Assembly: GCA_050084985.1 (NCBI GenBank)
Contig: JBITNC010000001.1
Location: 178,498,001-178,562,000 of the forward strand
Length of the DNA stretch: 64,000 bases
Direction: 5' to 3'
Source of the DNA: Nageia nagi
Lineage: Eukaryota > Pinophyta
This document shows positions 37,263 through 52,489 of the stretch, one piece after another. Position 1 is the stretch's first letter. Each line of letters opens with the position of its first letter. The notes beneath the pieces are model-generated. The model ran no database searches. It was not told where the DNA came from and saw nothing but the letters and a program-made list of their open reading frames with translations. The translations under genes were made by a program, and so were the position numbers.

Positions 37263-37270
37263 ATATATAT
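37169..37270. repeat. Compound (CA)n-(TA)n microsatellite
   Basis: About 20 CA units (37,169-37,208) pass directly into about 30 TA units, with one TT break near 37,250. The order CA then TA suggests conversion of CA into TA by C-to-T change, or slippage from the joint. Confidence 0.97.
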
Positions 37271-37457
37271 TTGTGTTTATGTATTTTTATTTAATAATAA
37301 TATTTATGTAATGTATAAAAATATTTAAGATAAGTGTTTAAGGATTGATATTTCTTGACATTTTATAGATATATATTTAAGATATTTAAACTATTCTTAC
37401 ATATTATATCAAAGTATATATTTAATATTGGTGGTTCAGATTAACAATACTTGCATA

Positions 37458-37787
37458 CCAAAAGATGATTTTAAGGGCGAATATTTGCCAATGGGCAAAT
37501 TTTAGCTATATTTAAAAATAAGTTTGAAGAGTTTTAACTAAGCTTACGTGTTATAAGTAATAGTAATTTGATGTACTAAATAAATGATCACATATAGATT
37601 ATTTATTTTTTATTTTTTAAATAATAACTATTATGAAATTACAACTAATCTATATGAAAAATTATGTAGTATATAAATTATGAACAATTCATATCACGTC
37701 AGCATATTTAAAGTTCTTTAAACTTAATTTTTAAATATGGCTAAATTCGCCCATTGGCAAATATTTGCCCTTAAAATCATCCTTAGG
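37458..37787. mobile_element. Candidate MITE with about 70-bp terminal inverted repeats
   Basis: The left end (37,458-37,535) and right end (37,710-37,787) are reverse complements over about 70 bases with few mismatches. Both share GATGATTTTAAGGGC, ATATTTGCCAATGGGC and TATTTAAAAAT. Total length is about 330 bp with no ORF. Within each arm, ATTTGCC-AATG-GGCAAAT is itself a near-palindrome, giving nested hairpins. No clear target-site duplication was found, so the superfamily is unknown. The long arms would suit a Mutator-like origin, but that is inference. Confidence 0.7.
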
Positions 37788-37789
37788 TT

Positions 37790-38926
37790 TAAAAGTTTTG
37801 TTTATAATATAATCATTTAAGTAATTCCTTCAGTCTATATTGAAACATCTTTATAAATGAAAATTATATACATAATAAAAGATTATATTTATTTTCATTT
37901 AGAATATGAAAATAAGAAATAAATTTATGTAAATGTTATTAAAAAAATAAAATTGTATTGAATATAAATTGTTATTATTGTATCTTTAGTCTTAGTTCCT
38001 ATTTTTTTAATACTTGTTGTATTGAGAATTGGTAAGAAATAATAAAAAATAAGTTAAATCCATAAATTTAAATATCTAGAATATTGAAGATTTATTTTTA
38101 ATATATACTTAAAATAGCATAAACTTATTATAATAATTATATGATCTCCTTACTATGTTAACATTATAAACTAAACAATCAATCAATTGAGATGAATATA
38201 TTGCTTTTATTTTGAAAGTATATAATATATTAATACTATTTTTTTATGGTTAGTAAAAAACATTACCCATTAATAATATATTAATACTATACATTTATAG
38301 TATTAATTTATTAAGAAAAAAATTATTTGAAAAAAAAATATAAATCTTTAGCATCACATGTTTGATGATTTTGACTTATCTATACTTTTTTGTTGTTGTT
38401 GGAGTGGCACCATGAACTCTATCCATCTGGGCATGATCCTCCCCTCACCTCACCTCATCTGCACCTACCATCAACTCAATAGGATTGTTGGTATATTTCA
38501 ACTTTTAGGGGTAGAGAATAGGATAGCTTTAAAATACCCACCTCTCCAACTCCCCTATCTGTAAATACATTCTGTAGTTTTTTTTAGTTAAAATAACAAC
38601 AAAATGAAATCCAAATACTACACATTCCTTTAAACTATTCTATGCATTTTTTTTTTCTTTTATATCCATATCAAATTTTTTAATTATAAATAAACACATG
38701 TCAAACATTCATATATTTTCATGTTTTGAATGAAATTCATTTGTATATATACTGAATTTATAGATATCTATCATTAGATATTCATATTTTTTGTGTTTAA
38801 GATTGTAGGAATTTTTCTTATATAATTATTATTAGATTTGGAATTTAATTTTTGATCTTCTACATATAATTAATAATAGATCTATCAACATAATAATAAA
38901 ACATCTTTAATTCTAAAAGAAATAAG

Positions 38927-38978
<52 letters not shown>

Positions 38979-41900
38979 AAAATTGGTAATATTCCATCAT
39001 TAACTAGTTGTTAGTTGTTGATTTTGCATTTTGTAAATCTAATAATATAATATTTTCAATTATAGAAAAATGAGTAAAATTTGAATACAATATAAAATAT
39101 TATATATTGATTTTAGAAATATAATTTTTTTTTATTTTAATATAGTGAAATTGATATACCTCCAACATTATCTAGTTGTTAATTATTGGTCTACATTAAA
39201 TTTTAGAATATTGCTATCATAACTTCAACTAAGTTAATAAATATTTATAATATGTGACTTCTCTTTCTCTTATAAACACTTTCTCCAGTGAAAAATTTCC
39301 ATAGATTTTGTCAATCATCTTAATATTTCCTAAATCATTATAATACTATCTTTCCTAATATAGCACTTAAAAGAATGGGATGCCAAAAGGTTTAGGGGTT
39401 CTAAAAGTTTATCACCTCCTAGAATTTTATATTCAAACCAAGGTCTATATGTAATGACATAAATTACCATAACATTTTTTTATTATATTTTAATTCAATT
39501 TTCTACCATGATTGATGGATTCTTATACTATTTCTTAAATATTAATAGTCTTCTCAGATGTAGATAATCATTGTAAAAAAATTGAAATATACAATATTGA
39601 TCATAAAATTGGTTGATATTTATGTAATATGATAAGTTATAATTTAAATGTTAATTCTTTTCTATCATGATATTTACTTTATCCTTATATTTGAATATGT
39701 ATCTTATTTGATCATGTTAAGGGAGTTGGAAAGGATGGGAAGTTGAAAACTCTCAAGTGGAAAAATAGATATCCCCCCTCACATGCATGCAGATATGAAA
39801 AATCCATTTTATAGTAGCTAGGCTAGTTGGCATGGATCGACTCTACCAATCATTGTATAAGTTTTGAGTTAATCTTAAATTAATTATTTACTCATATTTG
39901 TAGTAATTAATATCATTATTTGAATGAGTGAATTTTGAGCTTTGTTATATATTTATTTTAATAAGAAATATATTCTTAAATTGAACAAATGATATTCAAG
40001 GATTAATACAAGATTAGTCAAAGGGTATGTAACCATCTCACAATGTTCATAATTTAAATAACGAAATTGTTAAATTCTTATTCAACATGATACAACAATT
40101 GAAATTAGTCAATTAGTAATGTCTTATAAATGAACTTTAACCTTTTACATTTTAAATTGATTAAATTTTATTTTATTATAAAGTAATTCAACAACATGTA
40201 TTTATAAATAAATAACATCTTACATTATAAGGGATTTAACATCTTACAAAATGTTAATGAGCAACATAAATAAAATAATAACATCCAATTAATTTTAACT
40301 TACAACAATACTCATACAATGTATTATATGAATGGGTCTAGTAATTTTATATTATAATGACTATGTCAATCCATATTCATTATTTACTTAATAGAAAAAT
40401 ATGGGTACCTATATAGAAAATATACATTCATGTTCAATTTCAAGTAAGAGGAAGCTAAGTAGTTCTCAAATAGTTGTCATGTTTCATTAATATATTAGTA
40501 ATAATAAATTAGAAACTACATGATTTTTTATATAATTAAAATATAAATGACTTATCTCAATAGGAAATATTGATATTAATTATTTTTTAATAAATCTTAT
40601 AATTTAATGTATTACAAATGCAATATTGCAAGATAATACAATGAGCAATAATGATCTCAATTTTAACCTTGTAGTTTTGGTTAATACAATGTATACGAGA
40701 ACTATTAAAAAAAATGCAAATAAAATTGTTGAAAAAATTTCCATCCATACTTCTCTACTAATTTCATTTTGTGAGGGTGAAAGATATATAGATTCTTAAT
40801 TTATTATAGGGTTAGAGAATATCACTATATAGAAACCATTAGGCCCTTTACGGGCTTCATACGTTCTCTTTTTCTAAGTTTAAATACACAATACAAATAA
40901 AAAGTAAAATGAAAAGAAAGAGGAAACACATTAAACATATGTATATCTCTTCTCTATATTATACCATCACATTCTTATGTATCCTATTTGTCAAATCTAA
41001 TCAAGATATGTACAAGCATACTTGATTATCTTAATGTACTTTCCCATATGCTACATAAAGGCTAATAAAAATAGTATAAAGGATAATTAAATGCAAGGTA
41101 ACTAATCACCATTAACATAAATCTTTTAATATATGTATAAGGTTATTTGGCAATGAAACTATTTTCAAATAAGTAGTCATTGTAGTTCTTTAATAATTAT
41201 ACAATCATGCATTTCAATAATGAAATAGTTATTATTTTTTAATTAATAAGTTCATACTTATATACTATTAAACTTTCTCATCTATAACCAAATCCAATTA
41301 TTTCCATAACATCATGATTATTTATATAGTAGCAAGAAAGCTTATGAACTTAATGATGTATTGATGGATTTTTTAAGGCATGTTTAAATACATAGCTAAT
41401 TTTAATAAAGAAGAATTTTGTCTTTATGTTTTAGTAAGAAGGGATGAATAAGGAGATTTTTAATAATATTCTATATAGTTTGATCAATATATATACACTA
41501 AATGAAATAAAATAAAAAAATAATGTAAAGTCTTTTTCTAGTCAACTTTCCCTTCTTACAACTTTATGCAAAATACTTTCAACAATAATGAATTCTTTTA
41601 TGAATAGCATGAATTCAAATCTTATTACATATCAAAGGGATATATTGAATCATATAAGTTTGTAGAACCCTTACGACAATTATAAATTAGTGTTTGGGAA
41701 GGTATACAAACTTCCCAACCATTTTATCTAATCCTTTAATTTAGAAAATCGAGCATCATCTTTATCTTATTAATAAGTTCCAAATCACTCATCCTTTAGA
41801 AAGTTCTAATTTTTCTATTAAATAGTGAGGTATATTACTTAGGACAAGTTTACCTACTAATTTGCAATCAAACCATTTTGAAAAATAGTTTACAAATAAA

Positions 41901-42550
41901 CTCATAAGTAACACTTTGATGGCTTTAACCTAGCTTAATAAGAGAATCATTTTACCAAACTAGTCTCAAAAATTCCTTAAGATCCTTAAAAGTCATATTT
42001 ATTACAATTACAATGGTTTTACACACCTAACATGGGTATTTTGATAAATAACTATGCACATAAATCATCAAACACTTAGAATGGATACCCACAAACATAA
42101 CATCAATCATTTAATTTTTCTCCTCATAATCACTTGAGCATGGGTATTTTTTTATATACTATCAAAATGTATTATTTTCTTATTCAATGATGCTTAATTC
42201 AATACTAAATTAAAATTTATTAAATAAAATTGGTATTCATAGCCATATTCCTTTATTCAAATGAGAACAAAATTTCATTCAATAGAATTGAATCTATTTT
42301 TTTATAAGGGTAAATTGAATAAGGGATGTTTTATACAGGGTTACCAAAACCTATCTTTACAAAGAGTTTATAGATTTTCAAAGAGATACATATGGGTAAA
42401 ATTATATTCCTATTCCAAACTAACCTAGAATAAACTAGGTATTAGTGAGATATAAGCTTCATAGATATGTAAATCCTATATACCATTCTTCATTTTTTAG
42501 ATCTAAAAAAGCATTTATGCACTTTAGACTTCAAAAGTAGTATTTATGAT
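37790..42550. other. AT-rich stretch with no recognised gene
   Basis: I translated parts of both strands and saw no domain. An open frame of 68 codons at 38,358-38,564 lies in a locally GC-richer spot (CTCCCCTCACCTCACCTCATC) but resembles nothing known. Eroded, unrecognisable repeats are the likely content. Confidence 0.45.
38929..38976. repeat. (TA)n microsatellite
   Basis: About 24 uninterrupted AT units. Confidence 0.97.
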
Positions 42551-42559
42551 CCAAATCCT

Positions 42560-43480
42560 TATTGTTTAATAGGCCCTCTATTTTGTTGTGAATAAATATT
42601 CTCCTTACTCTGATCCACCTCTTATGGCACACCATCACTCCTACATCCATCATCCCTAGCTTTCGATAAATCTATTTTAGACAAGGTGGATGAGGTAATA
42701 GGTCTTTGAGATATTCTAGATTGATTTACCATTAGATAATTTCTCTTCAAGTACCCTAATTTTTAGTATTAATAACATATCAAGGAGAAAATTTTGTATT
42801 CAATGCTTTAGGACCAAGTTTATCATCTTGAGGTCAACATGTTTGATTGGGGCTAGGGCTCTGAAAGGTTCATCCATAGTACGATTCAAGCCTTACATAG
42901 GTCCTTTTTCTTGGCCACATTTTTAATAATATGATCATCAGTAGATTAGAAATATTTGAGGGCTTCTTCAACCTTTATGATAATACTATGAATTTATAAC
43001 TCTACTGGCAAGGCATATAGATTTAACCCAATAGGTATCTTAGAGATCTCTTCTGAAAGGGAATTAAAATCAACAAACTAATATACAACCCCCTCTTTAT
43101 GAAGAAAAAATGATGTTTGCATTATAAAGCCTTGTCCCTATCCCTTAGATCATCAAAAATAACCATGAAAAAATTATATGGGAGAGGAAAATGTAGAGCT
43201 TACATTCCTAATAGTCTTCCATGAGTTTTATTAAATCCTTCCAACTTGGGTGCTTCCCTCTTAATTTGTAAATGATCGATCAAGATTTTAGATCTTTAGG
43301 TTTCAGATATTCTTCATCATCTACAATATTGAGCATAATTAGAGGATAATTTATTAGTTACATTCATGGGAATTCAAATGGATCTAACTATTTAAAACCA
43401 TTATTTGAATCACTTTCCTTTTCCATAGATACCCTTTGTATCCTATCACTATTCATACCAAGATGTTGCATGTCATGATA
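42560..43480 (-). pseudogene. LINE ORF1: DUF4283-like domain and CCHC knuckle
   Basis: From 43,290 the minus strand gives YLKPKDLKS, YKLRGKHPSWKDLIKLMEDY and CKLYIFPSH, the N-terminal part (KFLGKRPS, W-x-L). DDLRDRDKAL and KHHFFFIKRGLYI follow, matching F-x-x-x-x-D-R-x-x-A-L and WFF...LYI. The next segment is FNSLSEEISKIP...LNLYALPVEL, matching F-P-x-x-E-x-x-x-x-P-x-W-x-x-L-x-x-LP. KVEEAL and ARI-like LCKA-stop-IVLWMNLSEP come after. A knuckle remnant near 42,760 reads EYKIFSLICY-x-Y-x-KLGYLKRN. No ORF2 signature was found downstream to about 41,500. Confidence 0.75.
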
Positions 43481-43489
43481 CCTTGTGGT

Positions 43490-45200
43490 TATTCCCCTAT
43501 CACCTTATTTATCCTCCTACAACATTAAGTTCTTCTACTCTCATGACTGCATGATCTTTTCCTATTCATAAAATGTTCTTCTACACTAATTGAAGGGTTC
43601 GTTCTACTATCAACAAATTAAAATTGCCAATATTTTGAAATTATTTCTCCACTATTTTATTTATTTTAGTTCAACAAAATTCCTTACTCATAACCCTAAC
43701 GTAGCTTCACGTGCCCCATTTCTTTTCTTACTTCTATCTCTTTGACTCACCACATCCCTAAAAGAATTGAATATATTGTTAAAATTAGAAGTCATTTATT
43801 TTCTTTCAAAAAATGATAAATATCATAAGCCAAATACTTTATGTTTTGAACCACATATAATCTTAAAACTAAAAGAATTGATTTTTCAAACATCTATTTA
43901 TTTTTCTTTTCAAGAGATGAGATAATGTAGATCAAATAGTCTAAGAATTGCAATAAATATAGAATTAAACCCCAATTCATCTTATTTTTAATAAACCATT
44001 CATTTAATAACCATGAATTTTTATTTACCATTCAAAAAATTTACTTAAAACCTTAATTTATAAAATTTTCAAGTATCCATATAGTTATCTTATAATAATA
44101 ATAAATACATATACAATCTAACTATGATAATATCATATCAACTTCAAATTCCTATTTTTAATAATTTAAACAAAACAATAAGTAAAACACTAGTATGCAT
44201 AGTCAAGTGGGAAAATCCTTAATTTATTATTTTATTTATGGAAAGGATTTGAATTAATACATTTCCTTTTCTAAACATTTGCAACTTAGTTTTCCTATAA
44301 CACTTATTTGTATCTATATACCTTTAATATTTTCCAAGGTATATTTAAATTACTATTCTCCAAGGAAACCTTCAATAGCATGGGTGTGATCATGTCATGA
44401 TGAGACTACAGAGAAGTAAATTCTCTCATAGCGTAATATACCTCTTTATCTCACTCTAAAACCCACACTAATTTTTTTGTACATAAGTTTAGGTGAATTC
44501 CATACTTTTATCCACAAACAAATCAACACACACAAATATATATATTTCATGTTACAATTGAACATTTAATTCATTAAGTTTTCTAATTTTTATTTTAAAA
44601 AAACTTTATATTGAGTATACTTCATAACCATAAGTCCATTCATCTTAAATCAAACTTACTTAATTTAAAGACATCAAGAAACATGTTCTTATATAATCAC
44701 TTTATTAACCTTAAATGAATTACTATTATTCATTTACTAAACCTCTCCCATTTGGTACATATTTTACATTCAAGTCAGTTTGTGAAACTATGTTGGTGGT
44801 TAACATTTTTTTTAACATATTAGATTATTTTATTGTGTTAATTTTATGTATATTCATTTTGAGTGCAATTCTTAACACTTTGGACGTATCATATTACTAT
44901 ATACCTCTATTTTCCATCAATGTCCCTTCTCTTTGAACATCATCTCTACTACACACTTCAACATAATTATTTGAAAGTAAGATATAAGATGGAGCATATT
45001 TAAAACTCCCACAAATAAAGGTTTATCACCACAAATTCCCTATTCTTAATGTTTTAAGTAATCTATAGGCATTACATAAGTACATCTACATACCTAGTTC
45101 CAATTTTTTTGGGCATTCTAATAATGAAGTTCAAAGCTTTCTTAGAATAGATTATTCAATTAATAAGATCAATAATATCTATATAATGACCATCCCCAAG
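43490..45200. other. Unassigned
   Basis: No recognisable coding pattern or repeat. A 73-codon plus-strand frame at 44,715-44,936 is hydrophobic (ILCIFILSAIL) and probably a chance product of T-rich DNA. Confidence 0.4.
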
Positions 45201-45204
45201 AATA

Positions 45205-45983
<779 letters not shown>

Positions 45984-45999
45984 TTGATCATTGATAGTA

Positions 46000-47291
46000 C
46001 AATAAAGATTAAAAATAATCCCTTGCTCTATTTTAGATATGATTCATACTTAGGTTTTATTATTCATGGCTTCAAGAAGATCAATATGTAATTTTTATTA
46101 TCACATATTTTAAGTAGAATAAACACTAACAAATAATTAGGCTAGATAATCACTAGCTTAGAGTTTGGTCTTAGGAAATTTAGGCTAGCCATAGCTTATT
46201 TACCATACTAATCCACTTCTTATTTTTCTAGTTTGAATACTTATAAAATATTATTTGTAAAAATCATAAGATAAGGTGAACACTTTACCTTCAAAAAAAT
46301 GGCTTAATCCTTAAAAACTTATACCTTTTTAGTAACATCGTCATCATAAAATACATCAAATGTGTAAATTATATTCTCCAATTCTATATGGATTTTCTAA
46401 CTAACCACCATAAGATCATTAAAAAGGATCCCCAAAAAGTGGTATCTGACACATAGTCCATCATTCTTTTCTACATGGTATAAGGGGAGATATGATGGAT
46501 TGTAAAGGATAAAAATGATTACCAAATAGTTGTTAGTTTTTCAAAAATTATGACTTAATTTATCCAAATTGAATTGGAAAATATTTTAGCATCTTAATAC
46601 TTTTGGTTAGATGGAGGTATAACTCTATTAATTATCATTTCTTCATAGATAAATAGATGTGAGGCATACTCAAATAAATATTAAATTCATACCTTTTAAA
46701 AATTTCTTAATCAAATAAATACCACTATAAAGATTCATAAAAAACTAATCTCTTTACTCTATGCACCTTTATTTATTATTTAAACTAAAAAATATTAGCT
46801 TTGGATGATGAGACCCTAATTTACACCCCCCATTAACTCCATCTAGGGTACTTTCCTTTTGGTAGATATGCATTTTGTAAGTTTAAGTGAACCTTTATCC
46901 TTTATTAGTACATTTAAGTCCTTCTAACTTTGATATATACTCTCTTTCTCATATATAGTTTTAAAAAATAGGTTTATAATATGTTTATATGCATAAACAT
47001 TTTATTATATGATTTTATAAAATACTTTGATAATATTCATTTGACCCCTTTATTTTGTTTCTAAGACTTGGGGCCTTATTTTTAATTATCTCACTCTTAA
47101 GGGATAATTTATAATTTTAATAAACACACACATACATAAATTATAAAAAAGAGAAAACTCATATTTAATACATATCTAAAATTAAATAAGTGATAAGCAC
47201 TAATATAATCTAGCTCTCCATTGTTGTAGTTAATTAACTAGGGCTAAGGTAGTTACACTTAAATTTAATTAGTTACACTTAAATTTAATCA

Positions 47292-47340
<49 letters not shown>

Positions 47341-49320
47341 ATATGATTCTCTTCACCAAACACCTCATCATGATGGAACTCTTAATCATCTAATTGGTAT
47401 CACTATCCATTAAAGTTTATAATACATTCTCCTTAACTTATAGTTTATCTCACTTGAATGTTTCTTGTATGTGTAATTAATCACTCCTAAGTTTTATATA
47501 TCATCAACATTAAAATAGGATCATGTACATGTTTTTATGCATCACCAAATATCTTTTTTTTTTTTAATTCATGGAGACCTCATTATCTTGCATAACCATA
47601 ATTAATGAAGGTCATATGTGGGGGATTTAGTCATCTCTTTACTATGACCTTATCTAGGGTTAAAAGAAAATATTACATGAATTCAAAAGCATACAAAATC
47701 TATTTTTTTTATAAATTAAATATTCTAAATACTACTTTACATAAAAATATAAAATCTTTCAATAAAATTTAAATATTATTCATAATCCAATTAATCTATT
47801 TTGTTTTTTTTTATAAAATAAACATCCTTATAATGTAAGAATAAGCATCCTAATCAAACATTAGGAATTTATTTTGAATTCAATCCACTAGACCATAGGT
47901 ACCTAATTCATGGGGCCACCCCTAATATCTACATATGTATTAGCCATGGTATGATTTGTATTTGGTCATCTAATTAATTTAAGGTGTCTCAATCTTTTGC
48001 TAACTTATATATTTATTAAAGAAGGAAAGGTCCTCCAATGTTTTACACCTTTCAACATCTTTTCTTGATTTTGAATAGGTACTTAATTAATACTCACAAA
48101 TTTATTACATTTTTATCTTACATAAATTTGTATCACCTAAATAATTTACACTATTATATTTTGATGAATACCATGACTAGGCACATGCATATTTATTTGG
48201 TTATTTTACTTTGCCTAGTTGTAGTTCCTAATAACCAATATGTTTAATCTATAGTCTTCAATAGTAATAATTATTTTATGTATTTATGATAACTTGATTA
48301 GATTATAATTTAGATCCATCTAACCACCTCAATTTTCTTGGATTCAATTGAGATATTCTTAAAAGGCCTCATCATATTTGAACTCAATTCGGATGTACAT
48401 AAAAAGACCTCAACATTTTTTGAAAATACTATGAGCCTCTATGTTTTAAGATTTTTCCACTACTTTAAAGCATATATTTAAAGTCATTAATTTAAATATT
48501 ATTCTTTCAAATAAGTTATTATAATTCCTTTATAATATCATTTGTTGTATTATTTCATATGTAAAATAATACAATAATCTTTGATTCAAATACTCTTTTA
48601 AGTCATCTCATACTATTTAAGTAATATATGCATCACTTATAATGTGTTTGACTAAAAATATCTTTGGTAATAATTATTTATTCAAAATATTTTAATCTAA
48701 CTTATAACTTTATAATTTTCATGTTCATTTTATTACCTAAATAGATTAGGACTACTATTTTAAAATTATTATATATATATATATATAAACTCTATGTTCA
48801 ATATATATTTATTTTAAATATAATATAGTATTATGCTTTTATTTAAAATTTTAAATATTTTCTCCTTTGAGAGAAAACCATCTGATATAATACAAAAGTA
48901 CTTAATCAATTTAAATATTCATCTATTAATATATTTAAAATATTTTTCTAAAAAGAAACACACACTTTTTTATAAAATGTTTTATTCATATTTAGAAAGA
49001 AAAGAAAAATATTTAAGATAGAAAATCTTTTAGTTAAAATGTATTTTAAAAAGCACTTTTTAAGGTTTGAAACACATTCTCTTTTCTTAGGAAAAAAACT
49101 CCCAAATGATAATTTTTGATTCCTAAAATGGTAGTCTATTATTGATATAGAAGCTTTTTCTCATAGTAGGGATCAAATGATTGCAACAAAAAAGAATAGA
49201 CCTATCTCCACTAATTTCTTGAGAGATAATAACAAGTTAATAGGATAAGGATCCACAATTTCAAAAAAAGTCTTTATACCTAACAAAAAGATTCAAAAAG
49301 CAACCTAAATTCCAAGCATT
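46000..49320. other. Unassigned AT-rich stretch
   Basis: No gene was recognised. Features are limited to a (TA)n tract at 47,295-47,334, a short direct repeat TTACACTTAAATTTAAT (near 47,252 and 47,272) just before it, and dense stop codons in every frame. Confidence 0.45.
47295..47334. repeat. (TA)n microsatellite
   Basis: About 19 AT units, preceded by a two-copy 20-bp direct repeat. Confidence 0.95.
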
Positions 49321-49329
49321 GTGGGGGAG

Positions 49330-50110
49330 TTTCACCTATGTGTGGTTACAGGTGACTCCTCCTCCCTGAATTTGATTTACAACAAGATTGGAAAGGCTAG
49401 TAGATTTGGTGGCATACTTGGGCTATGCATGAAGGAGGATTTAAATATTGTTTGTAAAAGATTTTAAGTATTATTTGAAACCTTGTGCCTTATTTTTTGT
49501 AGATGAAGATATGTTATAAGTATTATATCTTATGATGCAATTTAAAAGATTAAAAATGGAGTTGTTGTGATTGGGATTTGATGTATTTATTGATAATTAG
49601 AGAACCCATCAATTGGATATTAATGAAAATTTGGGAAGAGTGATCTTCTAAGAGTTGAGGATTCAACTTCTCAGCTTGACTCATCTATCCTAGGTCTATA
49701 AGACCTTCTTTATAACTCTGGTACTATAAGAAGGATTTTTTCCAATTGTAGCTTAAGTACTTGGTTTTGATTATGATGATGCTATGATAAGGATTATATA
49801 AATTCATAATAGATTATTGATTTATATTTATAATAATGATGTGATAGATTTATTATAGGAGAGCTAAAATTCTATTATTTTTAGGTTATGGTTGGGTAGA
49901 AATTATAGCAACAGAGATGATTATAAAAGGATTTTAAAATAAGTTGTATGAGATGAGTAAAGTTATTGCATATATATTACATATAGGTGATAATTAGGTA
50001 GTTATATGATGATCATTCATAAAATCTAATAGGTTTCAGGATCCTATTAAAACCTATTTTACTTTTTTTGTATCAACTATTTATCTTTTTACCAAAAAAA
50101 TAAAGAAAAA
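49330..50110 (+). mobile_element. 5'-truncated LINE: RNase H remnant and 3' end
   Basis: At 49,350-49,430 the plus strand reads TPPP, then NLIYNKIGKASRFGGILG. This resembles the W-x-PPP-x-G-x-x-K-x-NFDGASKGNPGKAGFGGI opening of a plant LINE RNase H domain, with the first catalytic aspartate region lost. Toward the end, GGTTTCAGGATCCTATTAAAACC and TTTTTACCAAAAAAATAAAGAAAAA (50,085-50,110) look like the 3' untranslated region and poly(A) tail of plant L1 elements. The middle is badly eroded. Confidence 0.5.
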
Positions 50111-50627
50111 GATCCAACCTAAACCTAGAACATAATTCTTCAATATGTTAGTATAAGTAGATCAAATAATATAATCCAATTAGTAGTAAATTAAACAATT
50201 ACAATTATTTATAAGGAATGCTTTTAGATGATCTGGTAGTAAAGAAGAGGGTATCTATATTGAAATAAAAGATTTGGCATACTTATTGCTTCTACTGAGT
50301 ATATCTAAATATCACCTTTATAAGTATATCATCCTATTTAAATTTACTTTCTATAAAATATGTTTTTATAAATAGCATACAAGATATCATATGCAAGTCA
50401 TCTATAGGGTTTAGAATTTGTATAATTAAGTTGTTAAGGGGATGATGTCAAAATAAGATAATGTTCTTGAGAAACATAGAACATCATCTCAAAAGCAATA
50501 TTACATATTCATTTTGAGGTCCATTAGATAATACCAAAATTAGTATTTAAACATTGAACCATTCAAACCTTGGATTTTCTAAAAAGAACCTATTTTTCCT
50601 AGAAATATGAAAACAACACTCAAAACT
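50111..50627. other. Spacer between a LINE tail and the giant LTR element
   Basis: AT-rich, no coding pattern. The last bases before the LTR are AAACT. Confidence 0.5.
50623..50627 (+). other. Left target-site duplication of the giant element
   Basis: AAACT here corresponds to TAACT at 63,701-63,705, a four-in-five match. Confidence 0.45.
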
Positions 50628-51328
50628 TGTATATTACTACCAAAACCCAAAAATTTAGGACCAATTTTTCTTTTGGAAATATTCCGTACATATGGTTTAC
50701 TATTTATGGAGCTTATATCCCACGTGAACTACATTTTTAAGTTCTTCATATTATACCTAGATACCACCTTCCTCAGGTATGCAAGCTTATCTCACTTATA
50801 AGCAATTCCTCATGATGATCGTGCTCTAATTTTATTCAAGTGAGACCTTTACTATCATAAGGAAACAAGCTTGAATTCTATGAATCCTTTTCATCTAATT
50901 TGATGGCTAGATTTGTTAAATTACCAATTTTCAATATTAATTACTTCTTATAATGCTTATATTTGTTCCCTAAATTTTAGTAGATAGTTGTTTATATCCA
51001 CTTCCTATGCTAAAACTTATGTCTAAATTTGAAGTACTTGTTTACCAAAAATCTTACCAATTTGTCATTTAGGTTTGATACATATCATGTGGACTCATTC
51101 CATTAATATTACTTAGTTTAGTCATAAATCCATCAATAAGTACATTGATATCCTTTCATAATTATTTAAAACCTAATATATTAGAGAGATAGGTCTAGCA
51201 TATGTTATCAAGTTCTCACCCTATTAACTTCGCAATAATCCATAAAACCATCCATGCATTCAAAAGTATAATAATGGGATTAAACTTTATTTAGCTTGCT
51301 ATACTATATTGATAATTCAATTAGATAC

Positions 51329-51356
51329 TTTATATATATATACATATATATATATA
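51329..51356. repeat. (TA)n in the left LTR, short allele
   Basis: About 13 units with one CA break. It is the counterpart of the much longer tract at 60,135-60,213. Confidence 0.9.
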
Positions 51357-52489
51357 ATCTAACTATGTATGAGAATAATCCTTTACTTCAATACTCTTTG
51401 TTCATCTCAAAAATACTTTCCAATTCCCATACATCTTGTGTTGAGATTTGGTATACAATGATCATAACTCTTGGAATGGATGTTATATTTCTTCCTTGCT
51501 AATCCCCTTATATTATTTTTACATCAAAATAATATCAAATAGATCAAATACATCATCTGTACACTTCTTGAACAATGAGATTTATAGTAGGAGTAGGTCT
51601 TCATCCTTTCTCATGCCATCTTCTTTTTATGAACTTCCCAAGGTTTGAAGAGTGAGTGGTCATAGGTACTGAGAATGAATCATGAGCATATAGATAGTTC
51701 TTTCTTTATGAACCCAATGCATTATATGTATCATGCCTTAATTCATCCAAGTTTACCATCAAATTTGACACACCACTTACTTAGATTTTTCTCTATTTGT
51801 GGTCTCAAGAGGTTTTATGCCTTTGTTGAAGCTATCTCCCTTCCTCAAAGATTTCAATTTGATTCCACCATCTCCAAAGGTATATAATTGTCAAGTATAA
51901 TCCACCATCTCTTATAAAAGTATTAGTACATGTAAGGTTGAAATTTAGTATATATATATACAAAATCAATTACAAGTCATTCCTTATGCATCTCTCATTA
52001 CAATTGAAGCTCAAATACTAAAAATATCCATTAAAAACTTCATTTGACCTCTTGGAACAAGGTTTATTTATACCTTCCATAATGAACATCTAGCAATAAT
52101 GTTCTTAAGAATTAATAACCTCTATATGTCTTTAAAAATGATTAACTTAATTTAATCCTTATCAAAAGCTTTGCAGGATATATTCCAATGCTTTATATTG
52201 GAATGGGCTACTAAATTATTTAATTAAAAAGCTCCATTCAAGATAGATATGTGGGAATTGGGTTAATGAATTATTTGGCAAAATGACTCATTACTTCATA
52301 GATTCATGGATTCATAGTATCAATACCATTGATTGGTTGCAATGGATTAATACTGAGATTTCATTATGTTTTTTCCCTTTAAAAATTTTGCTTTATAATG
52401 TACAATATGCTAGAGAGATCATGTAAATCAAAAGGGGTTACATACTATAAGCATAGAATGGAGATATTGAATGGCCTTATAATTTTGCA

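Noticed and set aside
40840-40870. GGCCCTTTACGGGCTTC, a palindrome-like GC-rich spot
   Set aside because: The inverted arms are too short and no element structure surrounds them.
44715-44936. Possible small membrane protein gene
   Set aside because: No codon bias, no conserved motif and no neighbours. Hydrophobic runs are expected from T-rich DNA.
46000-49320. Possible organelle DNA insertion
   Set aside because: I recognised no plastid or mitochondrial gene, and the composition equals that of the flanks.
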